From Caprimulgus europaeus (Eukaryota > Chordata > Aves > Caprimulgiformes > Caprimulgidae), in NCBI GenBank assembly GCA_907165065.1, contig OU015523.1, positions 123,751,023 to 123,815,022 of the forward strand: a DNA stretch of 64,000 bases. Reading direction: 5' to 3'. Positions 35,354 through 52,574 of the stretch are shown in pieces (the first letter of the stretch is position 1; each line of letters starts with the position of its first letter). Under the pieces are notes generated by a model. The model ran no database searches. It had not been told where the DNA came from and was given only the letters and a program-made list of their open reading frames with translations. The translations under genes and the position numbers were made by a program.

Positions 35354-35911
35354 CAGCTTCTCTAGCTGGGATCCAACCAAGGGAAACTGAAGAGGAAAAA
35401 GAACTGCAAGAACCTGCACCATCCCTGTGGCCACGCTCAAATACACTTTCCCTGCTGGAAAGGGAAGAACTAAAGCCACAGCCATGTCCCCTTTTCCCTG
35501 TGCCAAAATAGCAAGTGTCTGGGAGAGGCAGGCACACACATCCATACAGAGCTCCTCAGACTTAAAAAGCACTGGGAATTTGCCAGATCAGAGTCTTTCA
35601 CTGCACAAAATCACAGAAGCCACCACCAGCACCAACCATAGCAGCTCCAGGAATACATCAGGGATCTGGAACAGCAATACTGCAAGTGAAAAGCTTTTCC
35701 AGAGCTCCTGAGCTCGTCTTGCAAACAGCTTTAAATACTCCTAGTTTGCATCCTAGGGAAGACAGAACCCTCAAGACAGAAGGAACTAAGCCCTCTACCT
35801 TTCCTTTAGCAGCTTCTCCAAACAGCTCATGGTGGTGGTAAACTCCAACCAGTGCATGTTAGAAAGGTATTCAGGTCACACGTGCAAGTCTTGACCATTG
35901 TGGGATAATCA
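35354..35911. other. Unique sequence, nothing recognised
   Basis: Intergenic spacer between the SERPINH1 and RPS3 ends. No exon is recognised. Confidence 0.4.
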
Positions 35912-36416
35912 CTGAATGGTTTGGGTTGGAAAGGATCTTTCAAGCTCATCTAGTCCAACCCCCCTACAGTGACAGGGACATCTTCAACCAGATCAGGTTG
36001 ATCAGAGCCCTGTCCAACCTGACCTTGAATGTTTCCAGGGATGGGGCTTCTACCACCTCTCTGGGCAACCTGGGCCAGTGCCTCACCACCCTCACTGTAA
36101 AAAAATTCTTCCTCTATCCAGTCTGATTCTCCCCTTTTTTAGTTTAAAAACATTTCCCCTTGTCCTATCACTACCCTCCTTGATAAAGGTCCCACAGGCT
36201 CCCTTTAAGCACTGAAAGGCCACCAGAAGGTCTCTCCAGATCCTTCTCTTCAGGCTGAACAGCCCCAACTCTCTCAGCCTGTCCTCACAGCAGAGCTGTT
36301 CCATCCCTCAGACCATTTTTGTGGCCACCTCTGGACTCACTCCTACAGGTCCATGTCCTTCCTGTGCCGAGGGCCCCAGAACTGGACACAGCGCTGCGGG
36401 TGGGGTCTCACCAGAG
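35912..36416 (-). mobile_element. CR1 LINE fragment, 3' end type D
   Basis: GGTTTGGGTTGGAAAGGATC, the type-D block 'GACAGGGACATCTTCAACCA' and 'GGGATGGGGCTTCTACCACC', ending near 'GGGTGGGGTCTCACCAG'. Reverse orientation. Confidence 0.9.
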
Positions 36417-37854
36417 TGATAATCCTTGATGCTGTCCTCAACTTCTCACAACATGATCGATCTAGCAAGAAGAGTGTCATGGCAATACCACTCTGAACCC
36501 CACTACTTGTGTACATCTCTTGATCTTACACATCTAATTAAACATCTCTTGACTCTACCAGTGATCAGCACTGAGAGATTAATAGGCTGATGGACCAGGT
36601 TAGAGGGCTTTAAACCAGGAAAAAACCTGAGCAATCTCCAGGAAAGCCAACCCTCAGTGGAGGACTGCAGGAGAAATTTCCAGAGGACCATCACCTAGCA
36701 CATTGGGACATCTCCTACAAAGTGATAAAGGTGCTCTGTCACCTTTGGGGTTTTTTGGCTTTTTTTTCCCAAATTAAAATTCATTTTAAAAAATAATGTC
36801 ACTATTATTACTAACACTTCACATGTAATAACTTTTTTCTAAAGCTTTCCACTGAAAGATGTGCACAGAAACCTGAAATCAGACTCTTGACACCCTGAGA
36901 AGACACATCTGCTTCTGACAGACTGCACCAGCTTCCCAGCCAGCACCCTGCTGGGCCAGGTTTCCAGGTCTGCCAGAGAAAGCTGGGAATGGGAAGGCTG
37001 AGGCTCACACATCCACACACACTGCCAGACAAACCAGTTCCTGACTGGTGGAGATTCCAGTTCCAAAGCTGCCTGCCTAGTCCCTGCAGAGAAGCCTCCT
37101 GAAAAACAGAAATCTGGATTTAAAAGCTATCCCTAAGATTCTGCAGATTTTAATGCTACAAAAAGGTTCTGAATTTCTCATAATCTGAACAAAACAAAGC
37201 CTTGATCCTGTGCATGATGCGATCTCTTCCCAACACTGCACCAGACTTTGAAAACAAACTGGGAAAGGAGCTGACAGAGCCAGAATCTCTGCCTGAAACT
37301 TAACCAAATGCTCAGTCTCATTGTTCCAGCTCCAGGGCTTTAGTCTGACCACAGCAGACAAGAACAGCATCCAAAGTAATTCCTACAGCAACAGAAGAGA
37401 GGTGAAAACACATCCCTGCCTACAGACTATGCACTTCAACAGCATAATTAGCCTTTTAATCTATTACCAACTTGAGGATCTATCCATGTTATCCCACAGC
37501 TCATTAAAGCCAGTTATTAAGGGTGACAAATTAATGGACTGTCTACTCAAGCCTCAGAAGACGACAAGTTTTTTTCCCCAATCACTTAAATGTATTTCCA
37601 TCTCAAAGCTTAGGCCAGAAGGTTTGAAATCCAGAGCGTGCACTTTTGCTTTCCCACCAACTCATGTGTAAATACCTGCTCAGAAGTTTGCTGCAGCCCA
37701 TAATTCCACCAGCTAAGGTTACCTGACTCTAGCAGGAGCTAGAATGCTCCTATGTGGTCTATAGCTCTGAAAGTCACATATAGTGAATGTCTTTTTAGTG
37801 ACAAGGGAAATGGATGCACAGAGGTGAAAAAGGCATTTAGTGGAATATTAATAT
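36417..37854. other. Unique intergenic sequence, nothing recognised
   Basis: 1.4 kb leading up to the minisatellite. No exon or repeat family is recognised. AT-rich around 36740-36840. Confidence 0.4.
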
Positions 37855-39187
37855 GAGGAGAGGGGGAGAGGGCAGGAGAGGGGGAGAGGGCAGGAGAGGG
37901 GGAGAGGGCAGGAGAGGGGGAGAGGGCAGGAGAGGGGGAAAGGGCAGGAGAGGGGGAAAGGGCAGGAGAGGGGGAAAGGGCAGGAGAGGGGGAAAGGGCA
38001 GGAGAGGGGGAAAGGGCAGGAGAGGGGGAAAGGGCAGGAGAGGGGGAAGGGCAGGAGAGGGGGAAAGGGCAGGAGAGGGGAAAGGGCAGGATAGGGGAAA
38101 GGGCAGGAGAGGGGGAAAGGGCAGGAGAGGGGGAAAGGGCAGGAGAGGGGAAAGGGCAGGAGAGGGGGAAAGGGCAGGAGAGGGGGAAAGGGCAGGAGAG
38201 GGGGAAAGGGCAGGAGAGGGGGAAAGGGCAGGAGGGGGGGAAAGGGCAGGAGAGGGGGAAAGGGCAGGAGGGGGGGAAAGGGCAGGAGAGGGGAGAAGGG
38301 CAGGAGAGGGGGAAAGGGCAGGAGCGGCGGGAAGGGCAGGAGAGGGGGAAAGGGCAGGAGAGGGGGAAAGGGCAGGAGAGGGGGAAAGGGCAGGAGAGGG
38401 GGAAAGGGCAGGAGAGGGGGAAAGGGCAGGAGAGGGGGAAAGGGCAGGAGAGGGGGAAAGGGCAGGAGAGGGGGAAAGGGCAGGAGGGGGGGAAAGGGCA
38501 GGAGAGGGGGAAAGGGCAGGAGAGGGGGAAAGGGCAGGAGAGGGGGAAGGGCAGGAGAGGGGGAAAGGGCAGGAGAGGGGGAAAGGGCAGGAGAGGGGGA
38601 AAGGGCAGGAGAGGGGGAAAGGGCAGGAGAGGGGGAAAGGGCAGGAGAGGGGGAAAGGGCAGGAGAGGGGAAAGGGCAGGAGAGGGGGAAAGGGCAGAGA
38701 GGGGGAAAGGGCAGGAGAGGGGGAAAGGGCAGGAGAGGGGGAAAGGGCAGGAGAGGGGGAAGGGCAGGAGAGGGGGAAAGGGCAGGAGAGGGGGAAAGGG
38801 CAGGAGAGGGGGAAAGGGCAGGAGAGGGGGAAAGGGCAGGAGAGGGGGAAGGGCAGGAGAGGGGGAAAGGGCAGGAGAGGGGGAAAGGGCAGGAGGGGGA
38901 AAGGGCAGGAGGGGGGAAAGGGCAGGAGAGGGGAAAGGGGAGGAGGGGGGGAAAGGGCAGGAGAGGGGGAAAGGGCAGGAGAGGGGGAAAGGGCAGGAGA
39001 GGGGGAAAGGGCAGGAGAGGGGGAAAGGGCAGGAGAGGGGGAAAGGGCAGGAGAGGGGGAAAGGGCAGGAGAGGGGGGGAAAAGGGAAGGAGAGGGGGGG
39101 AAAAGGGAAGGAGAGGGGGGGAAAAGGGAAGGAGAGGGGGGGAAAAGGGAAGGAGAGGGGGGGAAAAGGGAAGGAGAGGGGGAAAGG
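37855..39187 (+). repeat. Purine-rich minisatellite of 18-bp units
   Basis: About 1.33 kb and roughly 70 units of AGGAGAGGGGGAAAGGGC. The plus strand is almost all A and G with one C per unit. The first units read GAGAGGGC in place of GAAAGGGC. The last five (from about 39070) form a different 21-bp unit without the C, so that end is pure purine. Scattered units differ by one base or lose a base. Because 18 is a multiple of three, both strands stay open for over 450 codons; these are not genes. The array lies between the ends of two convergent genes and starts about 360 bp past the RPS3 poly(A) site. Confidence 0.97.
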
Positions 39188-39550
39188 AACTACTGCAACT
39201 GCTTTGGACATTGCTAAAAGAGCTCCCTCTTCTGGAAGCCTTGGAAAAGGGACTGGTATGCAGCTGAAAAGTGACCAGTACTACTCCACCTCATGGAGTG
39301 TCAGTCATGACCCTCAGGACACCAGGCTGCTGCTCCAGCTCTACCTAGAAATCAGCATTTTGTCCCTACTTTGTTGAGATCAGGATCTGGTAAATTCACT
39401 CCAAAAGGCTAACACAAGCTGGAAGAAATGCAACGGAATTCCTTCCATACCAAAGCTGGAAGTAAAAAAACCAAACAAACAACCAAAAACCAAACAAATA
39501 AACAAAACCCCACAAAAAAAAACCCAACAAAAACCAAAGCATCTCCACAA
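39188..39550. other. Short spacer after the RPS3 poly(A) site
   Basis: Contains an A-rich, C-interrupted stretch at 39463-39525. On the minus strand this is a GT-rich downstream element for RPS3 polyadenylation. Confidence 0.45.
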
Positions 39551-39623
39551 ACACTGTCTTTTGTGATTTTATTAAGAGATGTTGTCAGGACAGTCAAGCT
39601 TCTGGTTGCAGATGTTACAAATC
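39551..39623 (-). other. RPS3: RPS3 exon 7, 3' UTR only (inferred)
   Basis: The minus strand shows a pyrimidine tract and TAG acceptor (AG at 39624-39625), about 70 bases, and an AATAAA at 39568-39573 followed by GT-rich sequence. It pairs with the donor at 40850-40851, five bases after the stop codon. Such a short terminal exon fits the short 3' UTRs of ribosomal protein mRNAs. Confidence 0.7.
39568..39573 (-). terminator. Poly(A) signal of RPS3
   Basis: AATAAA on the minus strand in CTTAATAAAATCAC. GT-rich sequence follows within 30-60 bases, as expected for a cleavage site. Confidence 0.8.
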
Positions 39624-40084
39624 CTACAACAAAAAACAAAATATTGAGTGAGATGGTGGCAAATCATTTCCCACAACCATTCTCCTCCCTGAAACACTGA
39701 ACAAATGGGCTCCAGGTGTTCAAATGAAATGTCAGCTCTCAGTTCTGGCATTTTAGCCCATGATCCCCTTGTTCCCCACAGGAGCAAATCTTGCCTGTCA
39801 GATTCCCTTGTTTCACTGCAGCCCTGCAAATTCCCTGTTCACACAAGGTCAGCTTCAGTAGGAGAACACCACAGCGTGGCTTTCACTAGCAGCTAAGGAA
39901 AAGCATCTTCTGGAAGAGGCCTTAGGCCCTGTGCTTCCTGCTGCTCTGATCAGAACCTTGTTTTTAAAAGCAGCAAGTTGCACATTTTCACTGGCAACAA
40001 CCCAGAGCAGGTCTCAGACAACTTCAAGCTATCAATTTCTGTCTTAGAAGCTACTCATTCAGAGAAACAGGATTTTAAGCCTTA

Positions 40085-40422
40085 CAGCCTCCTCTCTCCA
40101 ACTCCCTGAAAGGAGGGTGTAGCGAGGTGGGTGTTGGTCTCACAAATAACAAATGACAGGACAAGAGGGAACAGCCTTAAGTTGCACCAGGGGAGGTTTA
40201 GGTTGGATATTAGGAAAAAATTCTTCACTTAAAGGGTTGTCAAGCATTGGAAAAGGGTGCCCAGGGCAGTGGTGGAGTCACCATCCCTGGAGGGATTCAA
40301 AGGACATGTAGATGTGGTACTTGGGGACATGGTTTAGTGGTGAACTTGGCAATGCTGGGTTTAGGGTTGGACTAGATGATTGTAATGGTCTTTTCCAACC
40401 AAACTATCTGTGATTCTATGAT
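40085..40422 (+). mobile_element. CR1 LINE fragment, type C, in RPS3 intron 6
   Basis: From 'CTCCAACTCCCTGAAAGGAG' to 'TGGTCTTTTCCAACCAAACT' and 'GTGATTCTATGATT'. Antisense to RPS3, between the snoRNA and the 3' splice site. Confidence 0.92.
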
Positions 40423-40564
40423 TATTTTACTTATGAAAACAGCCTACACATTGTGCTCAACATTACTGGCTTCTAAGTCTGTCCTAAACTGGACCCCAGT
40501 ACATTTACTGCACGAGGAATATATAACCTGTGCTGTACAACGTGAAAACATCCAAAACACCAAA

Positions 40565-40704
40565 CCCTTCTCAGACAAATGCCTCAAAGTCACTCAAATG
40601 GTGACCCAAGGTCCCCAAATCCATGTTGTAGAACACAACAGGACACAGGGCACTTGGACAAGGACATTCCCTTTCAGACTCGTCATCTCATCTTCACTGA
40701 AGGG
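40565..40704 (-). ncRNA. SNORD15: U15 box C/D snoRNA, copy in RPS3 intron 6
   Basis: A 140-nt U15 homologue. The ends can pair (CCCTTC with GAAGGG). The D box CTGA sits in ATTTGTCTGAGAAGGG and the conserved GATGACGAGTC element is intact. U15 directs 2'-O-methylation of 28S rRNA and is released from the spliced RPS3 intron. The candidate C boxes are weaker than in the other copies (GTGAAGA or GAGATGA, each one mismatch to RTGATGA), so this copy may be less active. Confidence 0.85.
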
Positions 40705-40854
40705 TGTAGTCAGCTTTAAACCATGGCCCCTGGTACAATGCAGCAGCATTTTTTCCTCAGTATCCCAGTTACTTGGCTGTTTTTGGTGACATGACACCTT
40801 TTCCACATGGATCCTCACCAAAGTCACCTCCCACCACTGGCAGGCACTTACCCC

Positions 40855-46741
<5,887 letters not shown>

Positions 46742-46772
46742 CTTGAGCCGCGCCGCCCGGCGGAAAAGAGGG
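46742..46772 (-). other. RPS3: RPS3 5' UTR with TOP-type start
   Basis: About 30 bases upstream of the ATG. The predicted mRNA begins in a pyrimidine tract, CTCTTTTCC (46762-46770), typical of the terminal oligopyrimidine motif that puts ribosomal protein mRNAs under mTOR control. The start context CTCAAGATGGCTG also matches the YY1 core AAGATGGC. Confidence 0.7.
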
Positions 46773-46910
46773 AGCGGCCCTCACAGGGACGGCTATATCC
46801 GCCTTCCGCCGCTCCCCATTGGTCCGCCGGGATCACGTGGGCTGAAAGGCGGGAGACGAAGGGAAATGTAGTCTTCCCGGGGCGCTGGCGAGCCGCCATG
46901 TTGGGGAGTT
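46773..46910 (-). promoter_or_regulatory. RPS3: RPS3 CpG-rich promoter
   Basis: On the minus strand a TATA-like GGATATAGCC lies at 46791-46800, about 22-30 bp before the TOP start. There is also a CCAAT box (46818-46822 as ATTGG on the plus strand), an E-box CACGTG at 46834-46839, a near-consensus ZNF143 site (ACTACATTTCCC, 46861-46872) and a YY1-type GCCGCCATGTTGG at 46892-46904. Surrounding sequence from about 46380 is CpG-rich. Confidence 0.75.
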
Positions 46911-46951
46911 TAACCCCATCGTTGCCAGTGGGGTTTTTTCCTGCCCTGTGA
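46898..46951 (+). CDS. Possible 17-codon small ORF divergent from RPS3
   Basis: ATG in a full Kozak context (GCCGCCATGT) opens the 17-residue frame MLGSLTPSLPVGFFPAL and a TGA. It reads away from RPS3 out of the same CpG island. The same bases form a YY1 motif, which is the more likely reason for them. There is no evidence for a transcript. Confidence 0.12.
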   Translation: MLGSLTPSLPVGFFPAL

Positions 46952-47604
46952 ACTCTCACAGCCGGCATTAAAATGGTTATAAAGTCAATATAAACAGGCA
47001 CAGGAGTTAAGAGGATGATAATTCACCTTGATTATCTACCCCGAGCCCCGCTTTGGTGATAAAGACACCCTCCCCTCACAGCACTGCAGTCAAGCGTGAG
47101 GGCAGCCCAGTTTGAGGGCTGGTGGGAGATGAGGGGAGCAGCAGAACCCCTCTCCTAACAGGCTGCTTCTGGCGTTTTAACCTTTATTTTTATTTTTTTA
47201 GGCAGTCACAGATGAAGAAAACACCCACCAGGGAAAAAAAAAAGTGTGAAAATCACTGGTGATTTGGTTATTTCCAGGGAAACATCAGGAGTCTCGGCTG
47301 CCAGACATTGCTGTACTGTTACCCATTAATTCACTGCTTGATGTGAATTTTTACAATAGTTATTAACTCTTTATAGTGAACTGTAAATATAGATGATAGC
47401 TAACTATAAACTTAAAGCTATTGCAGGTCTTTCCTACTGTGTATGTGCAGCATCTCAAGCAACAGGGCTGCGGCCCCTGTGCCTCAATGCCAAACAAATT
47501 ATTCAGTAAATTGGATAGTTGTGGCTTCAGGGTTGATCTATGGGTTTTTTTTTTCCTCCTACAATTGTATCATCATCTCTTCAGTCTGGGCACTGGGTTA
47601 AGTA
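46952..47604. other. Unique sequence upstream of RPS3, nothing recognised
   Basis: AT-rich, no repeat or exon seen. Ends at a CR1 stub. Confidence 0.4.
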
Positions 47605-47679
47605 GCAATGCTAAGTTTACAGTTGGACTAGATGATTGTAATGGTCTTTTCCAACCAAATTATTTGATGATTCTATGAA
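47605..47679 (+). mobile_element. CR1 LINE 3' terminus stub, type C
   Basis: 'TTGGACTAGATGATTGTAAT', 'GGTCTTTTCCAACCAAATTA' and the tail GATGATTCTATGA. Only the last 75 bp of a CR1. Confidence 0.85.
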
Positions 47680-49402
47680 ATTAGTAACAACAGGATGGGA
47701 TTTCTCACTTGAAATTTCTGTGGTGGCCAAAGATAAGGAAAGTGGGAGGGTTTTTTTGTTAAAACATTTGGGGGATTGTAGGGGATTACAGGGGTTGTGC
47801 CATTTCAATTAGAAATCATAATAATGTTGCACTATAAATGATAATAATGGGTTGGATTGATACATGAAAATACCTGCACACTAATGGGAAAATAGAGTCT
47901 GTTTGGGAAGAATTAGCAAAGGGAAGTCCTGCCTTGTTAACCTCCCAGAAGGCAGCCAGAAGATAGAGGGATAAGGGAAAAAAAAGTTGGGATGAGCTGC
48001 TTGGCTTTCTCGAAGGCTCCTCTTGGAAAACCTTGCCAAAGGCTTCACAGAAACTGAGTGGCCATGAGTGAAGGCAAGGGGCATTGCATAGCTCTGCTCC
48101 TTACACGGATGCTGCAGGGCTCTGTGCAACAAAAAAAGAAATTAAATGTTTAAAAAAAGAAAATAAATGTTTTACAAAAGAAAATAAATGTTTTAAAAAA
48201 GAAAATAAATATTTTTAAAAAGAAAATAAATGTTAAAAGGAAAAAAAAAAGGAAGAATAAATGGGAGACCATCATTCCGTGGCTCTGTAAAGAATTCCTT
48301 GGTGTGCCCACTGGGTATATCTGATCCTCTTTGTCTCCAGAAAGGTAGAGGAGACCTGGGAGAGGGTCAGAGCAGGGCAGCAAGGATCCCTACAGGTCTG
48401 GGAGCACCTCTGTGTGAAGTAAGCTGTGCAGGTTGGCACTCAACTTGAGAAAGATGAAATGTGGTCAAGATCTACCAACCCACACCAGCTTTGGGAGGAT
48501 GGGCAGGGTCTGGCTGTTTGTGGTCCTGCCATGAAGAGCAGATGAAGGCAGTGGGAGCTGGGTGTTTGCTGGGAACAGGTTTGTCATATTTTCAGGTTTT
48601 GAGGGGCTCTTGGCTACAGAAAGAAACTCTGGACTAGGTTTCTTCTGAGCCAGCATGGCTTCTCTCTTGTTTGTAGGCAGCTGACAGTAGCAGATTGCAG
48701 GTTAGGGCCAGTGGTGGTTTGAAATCAGATGGTTGATGGCCACCATGTCCCCACCAAGAGGCATTGCCACAGGCTGCTCTGCCTGGCAGCCACCTCTCAC
48801 CCCGCCTCCGTTGTCAGGCTGGACCACTCAGGTCATGCAAAGGTGATGGGCAAAGATCAGGTCTCCATAAACATGCCAGGCAGCAATCACTCTGGGAACA
48901 TCGAGGTGGAGAAGGCACCTCTGCTTTGGAGCTGGTACCGACCCTCAAAGGGAGGATGGAGGGTGGAGTGAGACCTTTGTCACCTGGGCCAAATCCCACC
49001 AGGACCCCACTAACAGTGTCACTACACCAACGATGGTGGTTTGGGGATGGTGTTTTTCGGCACCGCTTTGCTGTCTCATTGAGACACAGCCAGGTGAACC
49101 ATGCAGGGAACACCAGTATGACCAGTACAGCGCTGGTGAAACAGCTCTCCTTCAAACACCCACCCCAGCATCACCCATGGGGAGCAGCGAGGAGGCAGCA
49201 GTGCCAGGAGGAGCCAGCTCTCCTCTCTACCAGGGAAAGGACTGTTTTGCCACTAGATGTCAGTGGAGACAGTGTCCAGAGTGGGAAAGCTTCGTGTCTC
49301 TGCTCTCCTCCCTCTTCCCCAGGTTTTCATTTATCCAGGATTTGAGGAATGTTGGAGATGTTGGAGAGACAGAGCCTGTCCTGAGCAGCCCATGGTCCAC
49401 TT
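47680..49402. other. Unique sequence, no recognised gene
   Basis: Contains the AT-rich tandem repeat at 48130-48240 and otherwise no family or exon I can name. The 193-codon plus-strand frame at 48764-49345 lacks any motif or splice support. Confidence 0.4.
48130..48240. repeat. AT-rich tandem repeat, 21-bp unit, five copies
   Basis: GAAAATAAATGTTTTAAAAAA-type unit, with the GAAA start at 48138, 48159, 48180, 48201 and 48222, exactly 21 bp apart. Units differ at a few bases. Confidence 0.88.
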
Positions 49403-49962
49403 TCATAGAATCACGGAATGGTTTGGGTTGAAGGGACCTTTCAAGGTCATCTAGTCCAACCCCTCTGCAGTGTGCAGGGACATCTTCAACCAGAGCAGGT
49501 TGTTCAGAGCCCTGTCCAACCTGACCTTGAATGTTCCCAGGGATGGGGCATCCACAGCTCTGAGCAACCTGTGCCAACATCTCACCGACCTCAGCATAAA
49601 GAATTTCTTCCTTCTATCCAGTCTGAATCTCCCCTCTTTTATTTTAAAACCATCACCCCTTGTCCTGTCACTACAGGCCCTGTTAAAAAGTCTGTCCCCA
49701 TCTTTCTTACAGGCCCCCTTCAAGGACAGAAAGGCTGCTAGAAGGTCTTCCTGGAGCCTTCTCTTCTCCAGGCTGAACAGCCCCAACTCTCTCAGCCTGT
49801 CCTCACAGCAGAGCTGCTCCAGCCCTCAGATCATTTTTGTGGCCTCCTCTGGACCTGCTCCAACAGGTCCATGTCTTACCTGCACTGAGGACCCCAGAGC
49901 TGGAGGCAGCACTGCAGGTGGGGTCTCACCAGAGCAGAGTAGAGGGGCAGAATCCCCTCCCT
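49403..49962 (-). mobile_element. CR1 LINE fragment, 3' end type D
   Basis: Tail CATAGAATCACGGAATGG, then the type-D block 'TGCAGTGTGCAGGGACATC'. It extends to 'GGGGCAGAATCCCCTCCC' in the ORF2 C-terminal region. Reverse orientation. Confidence 0.93.
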
Positions 49963-52574
49963 CATTTCACATTGCAAGGACAGCTGTCAGTGAGGGACTT
50001 GGGTCCCCTCTTGTTGTCACCAAACTTCTTTCTCTCACTCCTGGTGTGCCCAACCATCACACCCTGCCCTCAGCCAGCTCCTTCCCCTCTCTCTAACCCT
50101 GTCCAAGCCTGACTGTCCCTCACCCTCCACCCTTTGACCTCTCTACCCACCCTTTGCAGAGAGCTCTGATCTCTCTGGAGAGAAGTGTCACAGAAATACC
50201 TGCTTAGGCACTCTGTGAGCTCCTGGTGCTCTTCTCCAGCTGCATCTCTGGACACAGACAAAGCCAGCTCATTGCCAGATGGCAGAAGAGGTGCTGGTCC
50301 CTTCCTAGCGCTGTCTAAATCACCACCACTTTATCCAAGCCTGCATCTGGGTGTAAGACAACCTCATTTCTGTCCCCTCATCTAACCCTGCAGGTTGCTC
50401 CACATCATGTTTTCCAAACTGACCCCTCAGAGGAACCTGCTGAGCATCATCCTCAAGAGAAATTGTGGCCACAGGGCTGTGTGGAGCCGTGGCAGAGCTG
50501 CAGGGGAGTTCATGAGGATGCCCAGGATTTAAAGCAGGTAAGAAAAGGGGAGGGGGTCACCACCTTAGGAGGAGATACTAAAGCCAACAGGCCAGGCATA
50601 CACCTCAAACATCCCTAATCCATCTGGATGGACCATAGGACTGACAGACACAGCGTTTCTGCACCAGAACTAAACAAAAGTGAGTGAGCAGGTGACCTTC
50701 CCAGTGCATCACTGAGATATGAGATGAGCAGGAGAAATCTCATCTCAGAGGAAAGTTTTCCTTTTTCATTCCAGCATGGTGCAGTATTGCATTTTCCCTG
50801 GCAGCAAAGAGGTTTGGAGGAGCCCCCCTCTTTCCACCCTCACCTCTGCCCCTTCCTCCCCCCCTCCTTGGCCCATCCCACTATTTCTGGAGCCTGTCTG
50901 TGAACCAGCTCCCAGAAACCATCCAACACAAACAGACATGTATTTTGGGGGAGGTTATTTAAAGTCCTGCTGGTTTCCCTGCTCCAGCCCAGCTCCACAG
51001 CAGCCTTTGAGCACCAAGAAGAGGGCAGCAGATTGCAGCAGGGGGATGGGGATAGGGCCAGGCATGAACATCTTGTATGAAAGACCACAAAGGTGGTCAG
51101 GTTTGGGGTGGCACTTGAGGAACCCATGGTCCCAGCACTGTGCCAAGCTGAGGGGACATCTGCATTTGAGGTCCTCACCCCAGGGTAATGCCAGAGCATC
51201 AGACACTGGCTTTGGAGAAGTGACCAGGAGCTGAGGATGTCTCTGTGCAGGACTCCCCATTAACCAGGATCCTCCTAACCTGCACAAAACCCACTCTGCT
51301 TGCTGGTTTCCAGCCTGGAACCACGATACTTCCAGAGCAGGAAGTATCTGCCCAAGATCATATTTTGGGTTTTTTTTTAGGCTGAGTTTACCCAGGAGGA
51401 GCTGAACCAATGTATTTCTGGATCATATAAAGACAGGGAAAGGCACAACATTAGCAAAAAGCCTGGCCCTGACGTGCATCGCCTTTTCCATGCCCTATTA
51501 AGGAGAAACTATGTGTTGTGTCAGCATTTCAGGGTCACCATCCACAACCGAAGCCGGGGTCAAGCTGCACCCTGGTACAAAACAGGGGCCTGGGTGGCTT
51601 GAGGCAGCAAGGGAATGTCCCCTCTCCCCCCAGACATGGCTCAGCTAAGCCAGCGGGCTCCAAGCTGTGGCCTTCACAGCCAGGAACATTTCAGTCCCTT
51701 CCACAAATAGCAACGTGGGATTCCTCCCTCAGCTCCATCCGCCCCTGCCTGCGGCCCAGGCCGGCCAGCGTGGCTCCCAGAGATGAGCAGTGATGCTCTG
51801 GGATGCTGTTTGTGGCCAAATGAAGATAAATTCATCTCTCTTCATCCTCAGAAATGGAGGCTGGTGGCATCCCAAAAAAGCTGTGATGTACCCACATTCC
51901 AGAGAGCTGAAATCTGGTCCAGCAAAGCAAAGGGCTCTGGTGGCTTCCCAGTGAGTCTGGTCGGTGGCTGGGATCTGCATCAAGCCCACGACTCTCTGTA
52001 AACCCTGTGATGGAGGTGGCTGTTGCTCAGGTTTCTGGGGCTGGAGGGAACAGGGTAAGGGGTGGCTGCAGCCCCTCTCTCCCCCCATGTCCCCACTGCT
52101 ATTGTGTGGAGACAGCCAGGAGAGGGCAGGGGCTGCTTCACTGCACGGAGAGGAGCTCCCTTTGTCCCCAGGTCCCTGAGTGGATGGAAAAACCCTTGGG
52201 GTTGCATCAGCAAAAGCAAAACGTCCCCAGCTGCATCCCCAGAGCATTGCCTTGGCCGGCCTTGGGGCTCTTCCATCCTTCAGGAATGGGGTAAATGGGG
52301 CTGGTCAGGAGAGCACCAGTGATCCCAACTCTGCAGCACTGCTGAGGACCCGGGGTTAGTCCCCATGGGCTGCCACAACGATGGAGCCACCACCTATGGC
52401 CCCAGTCACGACCCTCTGCCTGGCTCCCAGGCCCAGGATGGGCACCCTTGACATCCCAATTGCATTAAATTGCCTCTAATTGGCATTAAAACCAGGCTGC
52501 AGCCCCGGCTCTGGCATGCAGCACTTGGATCACAGGGAGTCACCTTCCCTGGTGGGATTTAACAGATGGGCAGA
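49963..52574. other. 2.6 kb of unique sequence without a recognised gene
   Basis: No repeat family seen. Several open frames of 90-170 codons on both strands overlap each other and carry no motif; they reflect the high GC content. Confidence 0.4.

Noticed and set aside
37855-39187. Array of short regular repeats resembling a CRISPR array
   Set aside because: There are no unique spacers; units are directly tandem, and the host is a vertebrate.
37739-39217. Two long overlapping open frames (about 490 and 454 codons, opposite strands) with repetitive Pro/Leu/Ser or Gly/Arg/Glu protein
   Set aside because: Both arise from the 18-bp minisatellite; a period divisible by three keeps every frame open. 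No start context, splice sites or non-repeat domain.
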